This document shows positions 1-9,762 of a stretch of 64,000 nt of DNA, in pieces. The number at the start of each line of letters is the position of its first letter. Positions within the stretch are counted from its first letter, which is position 1. Source of the stretch: Coralliovum pocilloporae (GTDB lineage: Bacteria > Pseudomonadota > Alphaproteobacteria > Rhizobiales > Cohaesibacteraceae); the NCBI RefSeq assembly GCF_030845175.1, contig NZ_CP132542.1, forward strand, positions 2,515,501-2,579,500. Direction: 5' to 3'. The translations under genes were made by a program, and so were the position numbers. The notes below the pieces were generated by a model. It worked only from the letters and a program-made list of their open reading frames with translations, was not told where the DNA came from and searched no databases.

Positions 1-2118
1 TTATCGACCGTTCACTGCTGACATGTGCGGAGAAACGGACTTGATCTGGCGTACCAGGTCAGCCTGGCTGTCTGCATCCCGCATCTGCTCATCCTGAATG
101 AAGGCGAGGAATTCGTCCGGCGGCATCGGCTTGGCGAAGTGATACCCTTGTCCCTCCCGACATCCGAGTTCCAGAAGATGATCAGCCTGGGCTTCATTTT
201 CAATGCCTTCGGCAAGAACGGACAGGTTCATGCTGCGGCCAAGACCGATGATGGTCTTGACAATCTGGGCGCTGCGCGAGCTGCTCATCTCCTTGATGAA
301 GGATTGGTCAATTTTCAACCTGTTCAATGGCAATTGCTGCAGATAGCTCAGTGACGAATAGCCGGTGCCGAAATCATCCAGAGCGATTTCAACGCCGAGC
401 TTCTGAAGCTCGCTCAGGCTGTCCATCACCGTTTCAATCCGTTGGCTCATGGCGCTTTCGGTGATCTCGATTTCCAGCAGTTCTGCGGGGATTTCGTGGC
501 GGGCAATGGCTTGCTTGACGGCATCTGCCACATTCTCCTCAGCAAAATGGAGCGCCGAGATGTTGATGGCCAGTCGGGGAACCTTGACGCCCTGTGCCTG
601 CCACTGAGCTGCAGATGCACAGACCTGATCAATCATGAACTGACCGATGGGTGTGATCAGCTGTGCCTGTTCCGCGACAGGAATGAACACACCCGGCGGC
701 ACGAATGTACCGTCAAAGCGAGGCCAGCGGATCAGAGCCTCAGCACCGATCAGACGACCGCTGGCAATGTCAAACTGCGGTTGGAAAAATGGCTGTAGAC
801 GGCGCTGGTTCAGGGCTGACTTGAGGTCCTGGACGATCGTAATACGGTTCTGTGCCTCGTTGGCCAGCTCGCGCGAATAGGACATGGCGCTGTCGCGGCC
901 CTGGCACTTGGCTTTATCCAGTGCGATATGGGCTGCGGTGATCAGGGCATCCGCATGGGAGCCGTGATCCGGAGCCCAGGAGAGGCCAAAACAGGCTGTG
1001 AGCTGGATGCTCTGATGATCGTAGTGAATACGATGGCTGAGAAGCGACCTGACCCTCTCAACCAGTTTCATCCGCTCATCTTCGGACTGGCCCCATTCGA
1101 TGAGGCACAGAAGAGCAAAGGTGTCTTCGCCGTAACGGGCCGCCCGGACATGGGCAGCATCAAGGGTTCGCAGACGGTCAGCCAAGACGCGAAGGACGGC
1201 GTCGCCTGCCTCATGACCAAAGGTGTCGTTGATGTCCCGATAACGATCAATATCAAAGAGGACGACCATCGGAGAGATCGTCATCTCGCGTGTTTCATCC
1301 AGGTGATGCTTGAGGTGGTGCAGAAACCGTGTGCGGTTGGCGAGCCCGGTCAGGGGGTCAAAAAAGGCAAGGCGTTTGATTTCATCTGTCAGGTCATGCC
1401 TGTCTTTCTCCCGCTCCCGAAAAAGCTGGAAGGCCTTGGTGAGGCGACGGATTTCCTGGGCGCTTGTGGGACTGACGTGGCTGCCTGCGGACAGGTCACC
1501 CTTTTCCGAGAGAGACCGAAACGCCAATGCCAGGGTCTGTAAAGGGTCGGCGAGTGCCCTGGCTCCCAGGTGAGCGCAAAGAAGCAGCATCAGTATTCCA
1601 GCGAGAACGCCGGCAATCAGAGCCCAGGTTGGAAAAGAGTTGCCCTGAAAGTTCCGCGTTACGTCAAGCCTGATTTCAAGCAGACTTCCCAGCACACGGT
1701 CCTTCGTCGCAATCCGGTAGATATACCGGCTGCCAATCACGTTCAATTCGGAATGAACATCATTGCTGTTGCCGGTCAGGGTGGACCATGCTTCCCGCTG
1801 GAAACTGTCAGGTACGATGTTCGTCCCGCTGTTGAAGTCCTTGGCCTGAATGGTCAGAAAATCCGCCTTTGAGACTGAATATTCAGGAAGCTCCGCCAGG
1901 ATTTCGGATGCGCTTTTCGTCGTACCGCTCTGGATGCTGTTTTCCAGCCGGTCCCGGGTATGCAGCAGCAACTCCGTTCCATGCAACAGAGCCGCGCGGG
2001 TGGCTGTCTGCTCCGTCATGGTCGGGACGATAAGACTTATCAATGCAACAAGAAGAAGACCCACGACAAGAATCGGGCTTACGAGACGCCAGTAAATTGT
2101 CTCTGGAAAAAACCGCAT
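1..2118 (-). CDS. Membrane GGDEF-EAL protein, probable c-di-GMP phosphodiesterase
   Basis: 705-residue inner-membrane signalling protein. Two membrane segments (about residues 10-33 and 163-188) enclose a periplasmic sensor region of about 130 residues of no recognised family, followed by a HAMP linker, a GGDEF domain (about 250-415) and an EAL domain (about 430-685). The GGDEF signature is degenerate (R-Y-GEDTF where R-L-GGDEF is expected), so cyclase activity is unlikely. The EAL domain looks intact: GAEALIRW, EIEITES, the DDFGTGYSS loop, AEGIEN and GQGYHFAKP. I infer hydrolysis of c-di-GMP, possibly modulated by the vestigial GGDEF domain. I prefer the ATG at 2118, preceded by AGGA at good spacing, over an upstream TTG. 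The stop codon is the first three bases of the window, so the gene is complete. Confidence 0.9.
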   Translation of the reverse strand: MRFFPETIYWRLVSPILVVGLLLVALISLIVPTMTEQTATRAALLHGTELLLHTRDRLENSIQSGTTKSASEILAELPEYSVSKADFLTIQAKDFNSGTNIVPDSFQREAWSTLTGNSNDVHSELNVIGSRYIYRIATKDRVLGSLLEIRLDVTRNFQGNSFPTWALIAGVLAGILMLLLCAHLGARALADPLQTLALAFRSLSEKGDLSAGSHVSPTSAQEIRRLTKAFQLFREREKDRHDLTDEIKRLAFFDPLTGLANRTRFLHHLKHHLDETREMTISPMVVLFDIDRYRDINDTFGHEAGDAVLRVLADRLRTLDAAHVRAARYGEDTFALLCLIEWGQSEDERMKLVERVRSLLSHRIHYDHQSIQLTACFGLSWAPDHGSHADALITAAHIALDKAKCQGRDSAMSYSRELANEAQNRITIVQDLKSALNQRRLQPFFQPQFDIASGRLIGAEALIRWPRFDGTFVPPGVFIPVAEQAQLITPIGQFMIDQVCASAAQWQAQGVKVPRLAINISALHFAEENVADAVKQAIARHEIPAELLEIEITESAMSQRIETVMDSLSELQKLGVEIALDDFGTGYSSLSYLQQLPLNRLKIDQSFIKEMSSSRSAQIVKTIIGLGRSMNLSVLAEGIENEAQADHLLELGCREGQGYHFAKPMPPDEFLAFIQDEQMRDADSQADLVRQIKSVSPHMSAVNGR

Positions 2119-2283
2119 CACGTCCTGTGCCTGACCCAAATCCTTTGGTGTTGTCAGTCGGTACTATGGGACGAAAGGTGTGAATAAGGTGTGAACTTAC
2201 AGGTGTTTAAAGTTTGCATAACTTATTAAAAAGAATGAATAATTGTTAAAATTCACAAGGATTTTTACTTGTCTTGTAAATCT

Positions 2284-5022
2284 TTATTCTGATGGAGCTT
2301 CGGACAGAGGCAGCTCCATGTCGATGGGGTTCAGATCTGTCAGGTCAAGTTTCACCAGCATGATGTCCCTGTCATCAGGGTCCCGACGGGCTTCAAAGCC
2401 GAGATGACGGCACATGGACAGCATTGTGGTGTTTTCTCTCAGAACTTCACCAATAATCTCGCGATAGCCATCGGCCTTGGCGAAGGTGATGATCATCCGC
2501 ATCAGTTTCCAGCCCAGCCCCTGGCCCTTCAGATCGGACCTGACAAGCACCGCATATTCACCGGAATCATGATTGGCGTCGCCATGCATACGCACCACAC
2601 CCAGCAGGTCACCACTGTCCGGATCAAGAGCCACAAAGGCCATGGCCCGGGCATAGTCAATCTGGGTCAGCCGGGCAATGAAGGAATGCGACAGGTCGCG
2701 GACGGCTGAGAAGAACCGAAGCCGGATATCCTCCCGGCTCACATGCTCAAAGAAGTCGCTATACAGGTGCTCATCTTCCGGCTTGATAGGCCGGATGTGA
2801 ACCGGTCGACCGTCTTTCAGGCGGATATCCCGCCGCCATTCATCCGGGAAGGGGCGAATGATCATGCGCGGATTGCGACCGTCACGGTCCCGCTTGGCGG
2901 GTGCAACGGCAATGCGTCCGTCAACCGCGATCACCCCGTCTGCATTGGCAAGCACCGGGTTGAGATCGAGCTCCCGGATTTCCGGCATATCGGCGGCCAG
3001 CTGCCCAAGGCGGACCAGCATTTCCGCCAGCGCTTCCTGATTGGCTGCAGGGTGATTGCGATAACCACGCAGAACCCTTGAGACGCGGGTTTGTGCAATC
3101 AGATCGCGGGCCAGATTGGCATCAAGCGGTGGCAGGGCAAGCGCCTTGTCGTTGATCACTTCGACAGCAGTCCCTCCGCGACCGAAGACAACCACAGGGC
3201 CAAAGGTTGCGTCATCGGCCAGACCGGCAATCAGTTCCACCGCATTGCGGCGGCGGATCATCGGATGAAGGGTCACGCCTTCAATCCGTGCAGACGGCGC
3301 ATGATTGCGGGCCCGCTCAAGAATATCGGTAAAGGCCCCGGCCACGTCCTCTTCGGTATCGAGGTCCAGAACCACACCGCCCATGTCCGACTTGTGAACG
3401 ATATCGGGGGAGGCGATCTTGGCAACTACGGAGCCATGGTCTGCAAGAAGCTGCCGGGCTTTTACGCGTGCTTCGTCTGCTGTTCGGACCAGACAGGTCT
3501 GTGTAATGGGGAGACCATAGGCTGAGAGGACGTCGTAAACCTCGGTCGCCTGCAGCCAGGACCGCTTGTCATCAAGAGCTGCCTGGATGGCCTTGCGGGC
3601 CTTTTCCCTGTCCGGAACATGATCCTCTGTTGCCGCAGGCGGTGTCCGCATCAGGCGATCAAGACCGTCGGAATAGGCCACAAGGTCCATGAAGCCGCGC
3701 ACGGCCTGAGCCGGTGTCTTGTAGAGCGGAATATGCGCGTCGGCAAAGACATCCATAACTCCACTGTGGTCACCCATCCAGTTGGCAAGCACAGGCTTGT
3801 TGCGATAGTGCTTGCGGGCGTCCTTGACTGCCTCGGCCACATCACGAGCCACTTCATCGGATGGACAGAGCGCGGTCGGGCAGTTGATGACCAGAACTGC
3901 ATCTGTTTCCTTGTCCGCCAGCAGGGTGTTGAGTGCGTTGACATACCGGTCCGGTCCGGCGTCTCCGATAATATCGACCGGATTGGCGTGCGACCATGTT
4001 TCCGGCAGGATACTGTTGAGCCTTTCCATGGTCTCGTCTGAGAGGGAAGACAGTGAGCCGTTGAAATCCATCAGCCTGTCCACGGCAAGCACACCGGCAC
4101 CGCCGCCATTGGTCAGAATGGAGAGGCGGCGCCCCTTGAACGGTTTCAGATGAGCCAGTGTTTCAGCGGCATCAAACAGTTCATCCAGATCAATGGCGCG
4201 AATAAGCCCGGCCCGTCTGAAAACGGCATCGTAAACCGCATCGCTGCCTGCAAGAGCGCCCGTATGCGAGCTTGCGGCTTTCGCTGCCTCATCATGGCGT
4301 CCGGACTTGATGACCACTACTGGTTTGACGCGAGAGGCGGCCCGAGCCGCTGACATGAATTTCCGGGCGTCAGTGATGGCTTCCACATACAGCAGAATGG
4401 CACGCACATGCGGGCTGGTGGCGAAATAGTCGATAAAATCACCAAAGTCCGCATCCAGCTGGTCACCGAGAGAGACCAGCGCACTGCATCCCACATCATG
4501 TTCGTGCATCCAGTCGACCAGCGTTGTGACAATGGCACCGGACTGGGACAGGATAGCCAGATCACCTTTTGGCGCAGCCCGATGAGCAAAGCTGGCATTC
4601 AGACCCGCATGGGGTGCCAGAAGACCAACACAGTTTGGCCCGGCAATCCGCAGTCCGAACGAGCGCGCGCGTCTGTTCACGTCTTCCGCGATGCTGCCCG
4701 GCCCGTGGCCAAGCCCCGCAGTGATGATGACCGCAGCCCGTGTGCCTTTGTAACCAAGCTGGGTAATGAGATCAGGGATGGTGTGGGGTGGTGTGGCAAT
4801 CACCGCAAGGTCTGCCTGAGCGGGCAGGGCGTCGACAGAACCATAGACATGCCGACCGTCAATTTCCTTGAGCCGCGGATTAACCGCATAGACCCTGTCA
4901 TGGGGAAAATGCTCGCAGATATTGTGATAGACAATTCCGCCAATGGAACCCGCCTTGTCACTGGCACCAATCACCGCAACCCGGTTTGGTTGGAAAAAGG
5001 CATCAAGATTATAGGTGCTCAT
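2284..5022 (-). CDS. Pat/PatZ-type protein: NDP-forming acyl-CoA synthetase fused to GNAT acetyltransferase
   Basis: 912 residues, the usual length of the Pat (YfiQ/Pka) family of protein lysine acetyltransferases. Domain order: CoA-binding Rossmann domain (about 5-100), succinyl-CoA-ligase-like domains (about 150-460), ATP-grasp domain (about 480-700) and a C-terminal GNAT domain (about 740-900) with the acetyl-CoA signature GQGLGWKLM. Characterised family members acetylate enzymes such as acetyl-CoA synthetase; here the target is unknown. The SSHTGALAGSD segment keeps the histidine that is phosphorylated in active ADP-forming acyl-CoA synthetases, so ligase activity cannot be excluded. Start chosen at the ATG at 5022, with GGACGGA about 10 bases upstream; an in-frame TTG 18 bases earlier is less likely. 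A UspA gene lies upstream on the same strand behind its own terminator. Confidence 0.88.
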   Translation of the reverse strand: MSTYNLDAFFQPNRVAVIGASDKAGSIGGIVYHNICEHFPHDRVYAVNPRLKEIDGRHVYGSVDALPAQADLAVIATPPHTIPDLITQLGYKGTRAAVIITAGLGHGPGSIAEDVNRRARSFGLRIAGPNCVGLLAPHAGLNASFAHRAAPKGDLAILSQSGAIVTTLVDWMHEHDVGCSALVSLGDQLDADFGDFIDYFATSPHVRAILLYVEAITDARKFMSAARAASRVKPVVVIKSGRHDEAAKAASSHTGALAGSDAVYDAVFRRAGLIRAIDLDELFDAAETLAHLKPFKGRRLSILTNGGGAGVLAVDRLMDFNGSLSSLSDETMERLNSILPETWSHANPVDIIGDAGPDRYVNALNTLLADKETDAVLVINCPTALCPSDEVARDVAEAVKDARKHYRNKPVLANWMGDHSGVMDVFADAHIPLYKTPAQAVRGFMDLVAYSDGLDRLMRTPPAATEDHVPDREKARKAIQAALDDKRSWLQATEVYDVLSAYGLPITQTCLVRTADEARVKARQLLADHGSVVAKIASPDIVHKSDMGGVVLDLDTEEDVAGAFTDILERARNHAPSARIEGVTLHPMIRRRNAVELIAGLADDATFGPVVVFGRGGTAVEVINDKALALPPLDANLARDLIAQTRVSRVLRGYRNHPAANQEALAEMLVRLGQLAADMPEIRELDLNPVLANADGVIAVDGRIAVAPAKRDRDGRNPRMIIRPFPDEWRRDIRLKDGRPVHIRPIKPEDEHLYSDFFEHVSREDIRLRFFSAVRDLSHSFIARLTQIDYARAMAFVALDPDSGDLLGVVRMHGDANHDSGEYAVLVRSDLKGQGLGWKLMRMIITFAKADGYREIIGEVLRENTTMLSMCRHLGFEARRDPDDRDIMLVKLDLTDLNPIDMELPLSEAPSE

Positions 5023-5122
5023 AGGAAGGCATCCGTCCAAGTAGTAACAGGCTCTGTATTGGGTATGAATCTAGCGGGAAACCATGTCAATGACATGTCC
5101 CCGGCAGGCGTTCGGCAAAATG

Positions 5123-5143
5123 AAAAAGGGCGCCGGAGCGCCC
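5123..5143 (-). terminator. Rho-independent terminator of the universal stress gene
   Basis: On the minus strand the arms GGGCGC and GCGCCC form a 6-bp GC stem with a 4-base loop, followed directly by five T residues. It lies 10 bases past the stop codon of the UspA gene and separates it from the acetyltransferase gene. Confidence 0.8.
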
Positions 5144-5153
5144 CTGAACTGTT

Positions 5154-5993
5154 TTAGTGGGCCATCACCACCGGAACGGTGGTGGCAGACAGAATACTGC
5201 GGGTGGCTCCGCCAAGGATAAGCTCGCGCAGGCGCGAATGACCGTAAGCGCCCATGACAATCGTATCCATATTATTGTCGGCCACATAGTTCAGCATGGT
5301 GTCGGCGACGCTGATATGCTTGTCCGCATGGATGTTCTGAACCGAGACGTGGATATCATGACGGGACAGATAGGTGGCAATATCCGCGCCGGGCATGCCG
5401 GGATCGTTCTTGGTGGCGCCGTTGATGATGATCACACGCACATCTTCTGCAAGAGACAGAATGGGCAATGCGGCGCGCACCGCGCGGGCAGCCGCCCGAC
5501 CACCATCCCAACCGATAACGATCTTCTTGAAATAGGGCCCGGTATAACCGGCATAAGGGGCCAGCAGCAGCGGCCGGGATGATTCAAACATCGCCGCCTC
5601 AATCAGCTGGCTGCGAAGCGGTTCGGGATTATCCGGATCATCCTGACGGGTAATCACCAAGTCGGTCAGGCGGGCATGCAGGGTGAAGTTCTCTACGGCC
5701 TGGCCGCCTTGAATCGGCACAAGACGGGTCTCTCTGGCAATGCCTTCCTGATCGGTACGCTCGTTGAACTTGGCAGCGGCCTTCTTGGACCGCGCCTCCA
5801 CATCACGCCGCACGCTGGCCAGATAGTCATCCGGAATCTGCATTTCGGCAATGGAATGGATGGTCGGCTCCACAACGGGAATGTAACCGGTCAGATGAGC
5901 CGAAGTTCTGTTTGCAATGGCAACCGCAAGATCCAGAACGGATGAGTCGATATGACGGGTGTCGAGAAGCGTAAGAATATCCTTGATGGCCAT
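5154..5993 (-). CDS. Universal stress protein, two tandem Usp domains
   Basis: 279-residue cytoplasmic protein with two UspA-like domains (about 1-140 and 150-278), the layout of the UspE-like tandem family. The C-terminal domain carries the ATP-binding pattern G-2x-G-9x-G, seen as GAYGHSRLRELILGGAT; the N-terminal domain lacks it, as is common for tandem proteins. The start at ATG 5993 is supported by GGAGG five bases upstream; longer in-frame extensions to 6125 have no such site. The gene is monocistronic, with its own terminator at 5123-5143. The specific stress role cannot be read from the sequence. Confidence 0.9.
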   Translation of the reverse strand: MAIKDILTLLDTRHIDSSVLDLAVAIANRTSAHLTGYIPVVEPTIHSIAEMQIPDDYLASVRRDVEARSKKAAAKFNERTDQEGIARETRLVPIQGGQAVENFTLHARLTDLVITRQDDPDNPEPLRSQLIEAAMFESSRPLLLAPYAGYTGPYFKKIVIGWDGGRAAARAVRAALPILSLAEDVRVIIINGATKNDPGMPGADIATYLSRHDIHVSVQNIHADKHISVADTMLNYVADNNMDTIVMGAYGHSRLRELILGGATRSILSATTVPVVMAH

Positions 5994-6188
5994 GGGAGCC
6001 TCCGATGCTTGTCGCGATGGGTGTTCTCTAACATGCTGGGTCAGCGGCACTTTGATCCGGATCAAGCATCCGTGATTTTCCTCATAGACGGAAGGCGGAT
6101 GGGCTCTCTCAGCAGATAAAATCATTACCCCAACCCCTGACAGGCAGGCGCAACAGATCTATGCTGCTGTCAGCGAGGAGGCTCGATC

Positions 6189-6953
6189 ATGTCTGAACTT
6201 CAGGGGAAAATTGCCATTGTTACCGGAGCCAGCCGGGGGATCGGCGAGGAAACTGCCCGGGCGTTGGCCCGGCGCGGAGCATCTGTTGTCTGTGCGGCCC
6301 GGACCCTTGAGGCCTGTGAAGCCCTGACTGAAGAAATAGCGATGGAAGGCGGGTCGGCCCATGCCATGCGGTGTGACATTGCGGATCGCAGTCAGGTGGA
6401 AGCTATGATCGAGGCCACAGTCGCCCGTTATGGCCGCCTTGATATCCTCATCAATAATGCGGCGGTCATCGAACCCATTACCGCCTTTGAGGACACAGAC
6501 CCTGCAGAGTGGAAACGCTGCATCGATATTAATGTGACCGGAACCTATTACTGTATGCGGTTCGCCATGCCGCATTTCCGGGAGCGGGGCTCAGGCACGA
6601 TCATCAATATCAGTTCAGGGGCAGCCCATGCGGCCCTTGAGGGATGGAGTGCTTACTGCACGTCCAAGGCAGGGGCGGCGATGCTGACGCAGACCGCCCA
6701 TCATGAGCTTGGTCATCATGGCCTGTTTTGTGTGGATTTTGCTCCGGGCACAGCGGATACGGGCATGCAGGCTTCCATTCGCGCCTCCGGCATCAACCCG
6801 GTCAGCCGTATGACACGGGAAGATCATTATCACCCGAGCGTCCCGGCAACTGTTATTGCCTGGCTGTGCACGGAAGATGCCGCTGACCTTGCCGGTCAGG
6901 CGGTCTCCATCCGGGATGAAACCATCCGCCGCCGGGCCGGGCTTGATTTCTGA
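6189..6953 (+). CDS. SDR family NAD(P)-dependent oxidoreductase
   Basis: 254-residue classical short-chain dehydrogenase. Cofactor motif TGASRGIGEE (residues 12-21), NNAA at about 89-92, and the catalytic Ser-Tyr-Lys set in ISSGAA and YCTSK. Substrate cannot be predicted. The C-terminus is less typical: where most SDRs show a glycine-rich GxxxxVDGG ending, this one reads GQAVSIRDETIRRRAG. The start is firm, with GAGGAGG just upstream of ATG 6189. The stop codon TGA (6951-6953) abuts the stop codon of the convergent minus-strand gene with no bases between, so the two transcripts must overlap. Confidence 0.9.
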   Translation: MSELQGKIAIVTGASRGIGEETARALARRGASVVCAARTLEACEALTEEIAMEGGSAHAMRCDIADRSQVEAMIEATVARYGRLDILINNAAVIEPITAFEDTDPAEWKRCIDINVTGTYYCMRFAMPHFRERGSGTIINISSGAAHAALEGWSAYCTSKAGAAMLTQTAHHELGHHGLFCVDFAPGTADTGMQASIRASGINPVSRMTREDHYHPSVPATVIAWLCTEDAADLAGQAVSIRDETIRRRAGLDF

Positions 6954-8534
6954 TCACCAGGTCTTGTTGACCCCGCGCGTATCCACATGAACGAAGGTTT
7001 TGTAGGCCTTCAGGCCGCCCTTGAACAGGCCGTCCGATGTTCGCATCACTTCGAGAATACGGGCCCAGTCTCTCGGGCCTGTACCGCTATTGAGAACAAC
7101 GAGATCGGCAGCGTGGAACTGCATGTGATGGCTCTGCGTGGCACCACCGATACAGGCATTATAGGCCGGAGACCGGTAGACACTGAGCAGTTTGACCGGA
7201 TGATCAATTCGGTTGCGGAATTCATCAAGCACCTTGGCCAGCGGCACGATCTTCTCCCACAGGTCTTCCGGAGGGTCAGTGTTGAGGCCAAAACAGGCGC
7301 TGCCTGAATTGTGGTGGGAATTGCCCTTCACCAGAAATTCGGCAGCTTCAAAATTGGTCACATGCGGCTTGATCGTATCGTTGTAGAAGGTGACAAAGCT
7401 GTTGGATGAGGGCTCAATTGTTGGCACCAGCGGAAGTGTTCCGTCCTCAATGGCCTTCTTTTCCGCACCCATGTCTGCATTCATGAGCTGTTCGTTTTCA
7501 TCGGTATAGAGCGTTGCCTCACCGGCATCATAGAGATGACGGAGGAAAACGGCGACGCCGCATTGCTTTGAGACTGCGGTCGGGCTGTATTTGCCGTCAG
7601 CCACATATTTGCCCTTCTCATAGGCTGATGAAAAACTCCAGAGATAGGGGCTTGGTTTGCCCTTCATGCGGTAGCCCCAGCCATTATATTTCTCCCAGCG
7701 GTAAAGTGCGCGGGAGAGAGACCAGTCCGACTTGCCGTTATATTTCTTGTAGATCATCGCATCTCGCGCGCTCTCTTCCCAGGAGAAGGGCGGAGAGCCG
7801 GTCTTGGGGTGGCCGGCTGGAACCCGCGTTGTCCGGGCTGTCAGTCTGTCGCCATTATGCAGATGGGTGGCGAAATTATAGTTGGATTCCATCAGATGGA
7901 TCCCGGCAATGAACCACCAGGGTATCCCGAGCGGATTGCCCACGGCCTCATATCGTGCCTTGTTGGCAATGGCCTTGTCCGCAAGCTTCTTGATGATAGC
8001 CTGCTTGCTGGACCTGATCTGAAGGCCGAAGAAAATCCGCACATAGTCTTTGGCGATTGTGCCGTAGTCCTTGCTGGTATTGACCACGGGCGGTTCTTCG
8101 ATGGCCGGAACATCCGGCTTTTGTGCTTCAGGCTCGGGGGTGGTGGCGGGCGGTGCGTCCGCTTCATCATCCTTTTCGGTGTCCTGATCGGCTTCGGACG
8201 TATCACTGAAGGCTGAGGATGGAGCCCCGGTCTTGTAGAAACTCTGGTAGAGATCATTGGCCCTGTCGAGAAGGCCGCTGAAGATGCTGCGATCAGCGGA
8301 AGGGGCACCGTCAATCACCGTCTGCAGGTCTTCGACGAGCTGGCCCAGCTTCGCCGTGCCACTGTCAAAGCGCTTTATGGCCTTGTTCAGGCGTTCGTCA
8401 ATCAGTGTTTCTGCAAGGCGCTGCGCAGCCTCGGCCTGTTCTTCAGTTGAGTCATCGCTGAGAATAAACTCTTCCAGCCTATTGACCGCCTCATCTGAAT
8501 CGAGATTGGCAATCAGGTCCTGTATCGTACTCAT
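6954..8534 (-). CDS. Two-domain peptidoglycan hydrolase: lysozyme-like plus M15 peptidase
   Basis: 526 residues. An acidic, proline-rich N-terminal third (about 1-155) without signal peptide precedes a lysozyme-like domain (about 160-320) with the probable catalytic glutamate in HLMESNYNF and the family strings HLHNGD and ARTTRVPAGHPKTG. The C-terminal part (about 400-525) resembles M15 D,D-carboxypeptidases; zinc ligands are visible in SHHMQFHAAD and FVHVDTRG. Together these could cut both the glycan strand and the stem peptide. Start chosen at ATG 8534, preceded by AAGGGGG; the upstream extension also lacks a secretion signal. How the enzyme would reach the wall is unclear. Downstream it meets the SDR gene tail to tail; upstream is a lipoprotein gene on the same strand, 125 bp away. 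Confidence 0.82.
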   Translation of the reverse strand: MSTIQDLIANLDSDEAVNRLEEFILSDDSTEEQAEAAQRLAETLIDERLNKAIKRFDSGTAKLGQLVEDLQTVIDGAPSADRSIFSGLLDRANDLYQSFYKTGAPSSAFSDTSEADQDTEKDDEADAPPATTPEPEAQKPDVPAIEEPPVVNTSKDYGTIAKDYVRIFFGLQIRSSKQAIIKKLADKAIANKARYEAVGNPLGIPWWFIAGIHLMESNYNFATHLHNGDRLTARTTRVPAGHPKTGSPPFSWEESARDAMIYKKYNGKSDWSLSRALYRWEKYNGWGYRMKGKPSPYLWSFSSAYEKGKYVADGKYSPTAVSKQCGVAVFLRHLYDAGEATLYTDENEQLMNADMGAEKKAIEDGTLPLVPTIEPSSNSFVTFYNDTIKPHVTNFEAAEFLVKGNSHHNSGSACFGLNTDPPEDLWEKIVPLAKVLDEFRNRIDHPVKLLSVYRSPAYNACIGGATQSHHMQFHAADLVVLNSGTGPRDWARILEVMRTSDGLFKGGLKAYKTFVHVDTRGVNKTW

Positions 8535-8659
8535 GTCCGGTTCCCCCTTGAACATATTCCCGAAAAGTGCGTGAGCCTGTTTAAGCCCGAAATGCTCATC
8601 ACTTTTGCTGGAGTGCGTTGTTTTTCGCCAAACCTGTTCCAACTTTAGCGCAACGCGCT

Positions 8660-9541
8660 CTAGCCCTGGCCGCGGATCGTTCTCCAGAAGATACGGGCTT
8701 CATTGCGGATCTCGATCGATTCCCGAATAACGGCGCGCAGGTTTTCTTCACTCAGTTGCGGGTTTTCAGCTGCATCGGCGAGAACATCCAAAGCCTTGGA
8801 CGTACGGTGCAACAGGCGTGCATAGGACGTCACTGAATCATGGAACTGACGCAGATCACGGGTGATGGCTTCCCGCTGCTGTACAGCCACCTTGGCCCCT
8901 TCGCCGCCACGCTTGACGATAATGGCCAGCTGCACCTGGCGCTTGCGGCGAGGCCCGTAATAGATGGTATAGATTTCATCGGTGTCCTCGATGAGGGCGG
9001 CCAGGATGTCCTGGATGATCGGCTTTCCATCAATCAGAACCTGACGCAGATTGCGTGAGGCGCGCGCCTGCTCGATCCGCGCTACAAAGCCACCCAGCTG
9101 ATCCGTGATCGTGCCAAAGGGAATGCCCGAACCGGGAATGAGACTTTGCAGATCGCTCAAAAGAAGCCCGAGACCGTTCAGCTGGCTTTTTGCAACATCG
9201 GCGGATCGGTTTTCCGCGTAAGCCAGAAGAAGAGCGTTATAGGTGGCAATCGCATCAAGGGCAGCGCGGCGGACGCGAATGCTGTCCGCTTCCAGAATCT
9301 GGTCGCCATGAATGGCCAGATCCGCGTCAAAGCAGGATGTGATGCCGGTTGCCCGTTGCTTGCATTTGGATTTGCCGCCTCTGGGTGCCAGGGTTGGCGA
9401 AATCTTGTCGAGCAACAGAGTGCCTGCAGCCTGCGCTTCGGTATAGGCCGTGGTATAGGTCTGAACTTCCTCAGTGGGTATTCCGCTACAGGCTACAAGG
9501 CCAAGGCCCACGCACAGGCTCAATACAAACTGACGCAACAT
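8660..9541 (-). CDS. Predicted lipoprotein of unknown function
   Basis: 293 residues. The N-terminus is a lipoprotein signal peptide (MLRQFVLSLCVGLGLVAC-S), with the lipobox L-V-A-C placing the acylated cysteine at about residue 18. The rest is mostly helical and charged, with two cysteines close together (KCKQRATGITSCF), possibly a disulfide in the periplasm. I do not recognise a domain. The chosen ATG 9541 has GGGGGGA upstream; the in-frame extension to 9601 would bury the signal peptide. It lies directly upstream of the lysozyme/M15 gene on the same strand, so a shared envelope role is possible but not shown. The stop codon lies within a 15-base string repeated at the DUF1127 gene end (see findings). 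Confidence 0.75.
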   Translation of the reverse strand: MLRQFVLSLCVGLGLVACSGIPTEEVQTYTTAYTEAQAAGTLLLDKISPTLAPRGGKSKCKQRATGITSCFDADLAIHGDQILEADSIRVRRAALDAIATYNALLLAYAENRSADVAKSQLNGLGLLLSDLQSLIPGSGIPFGTITDQLGGFVARIEQARASRNLRQVLIDGKPIIQDILAALIEDTDEIYTIYYGPRRKRQVQLAIIVKRGGEGAKVAVQQREAITRDLRQFHDSVTSYARLLHRTSKALDVLADAAENPQLSEENLRAVIRESIEIRNEARIFWRTIRGQG

Positions 9542-9762
9542 ATATCCCCCCGTTCCGGGATCGTATCCCGGGTCTGCTTGGCTCGGTCGTGAGGGGCACA
9601 TGATCTCGGCCCGCCCCGCCGGTCTTGTTTACCGGATACCAGCATCGTCGTCGTCGGATGCATGTTCCGGGTGCAGAATTGGGATTATAACCGTTTCGGG
9701 CGAACTATACCATCAAAAGGAATGGCGGGGATAAAGGGAAAGAATATGCCCATGGCGCAAGC

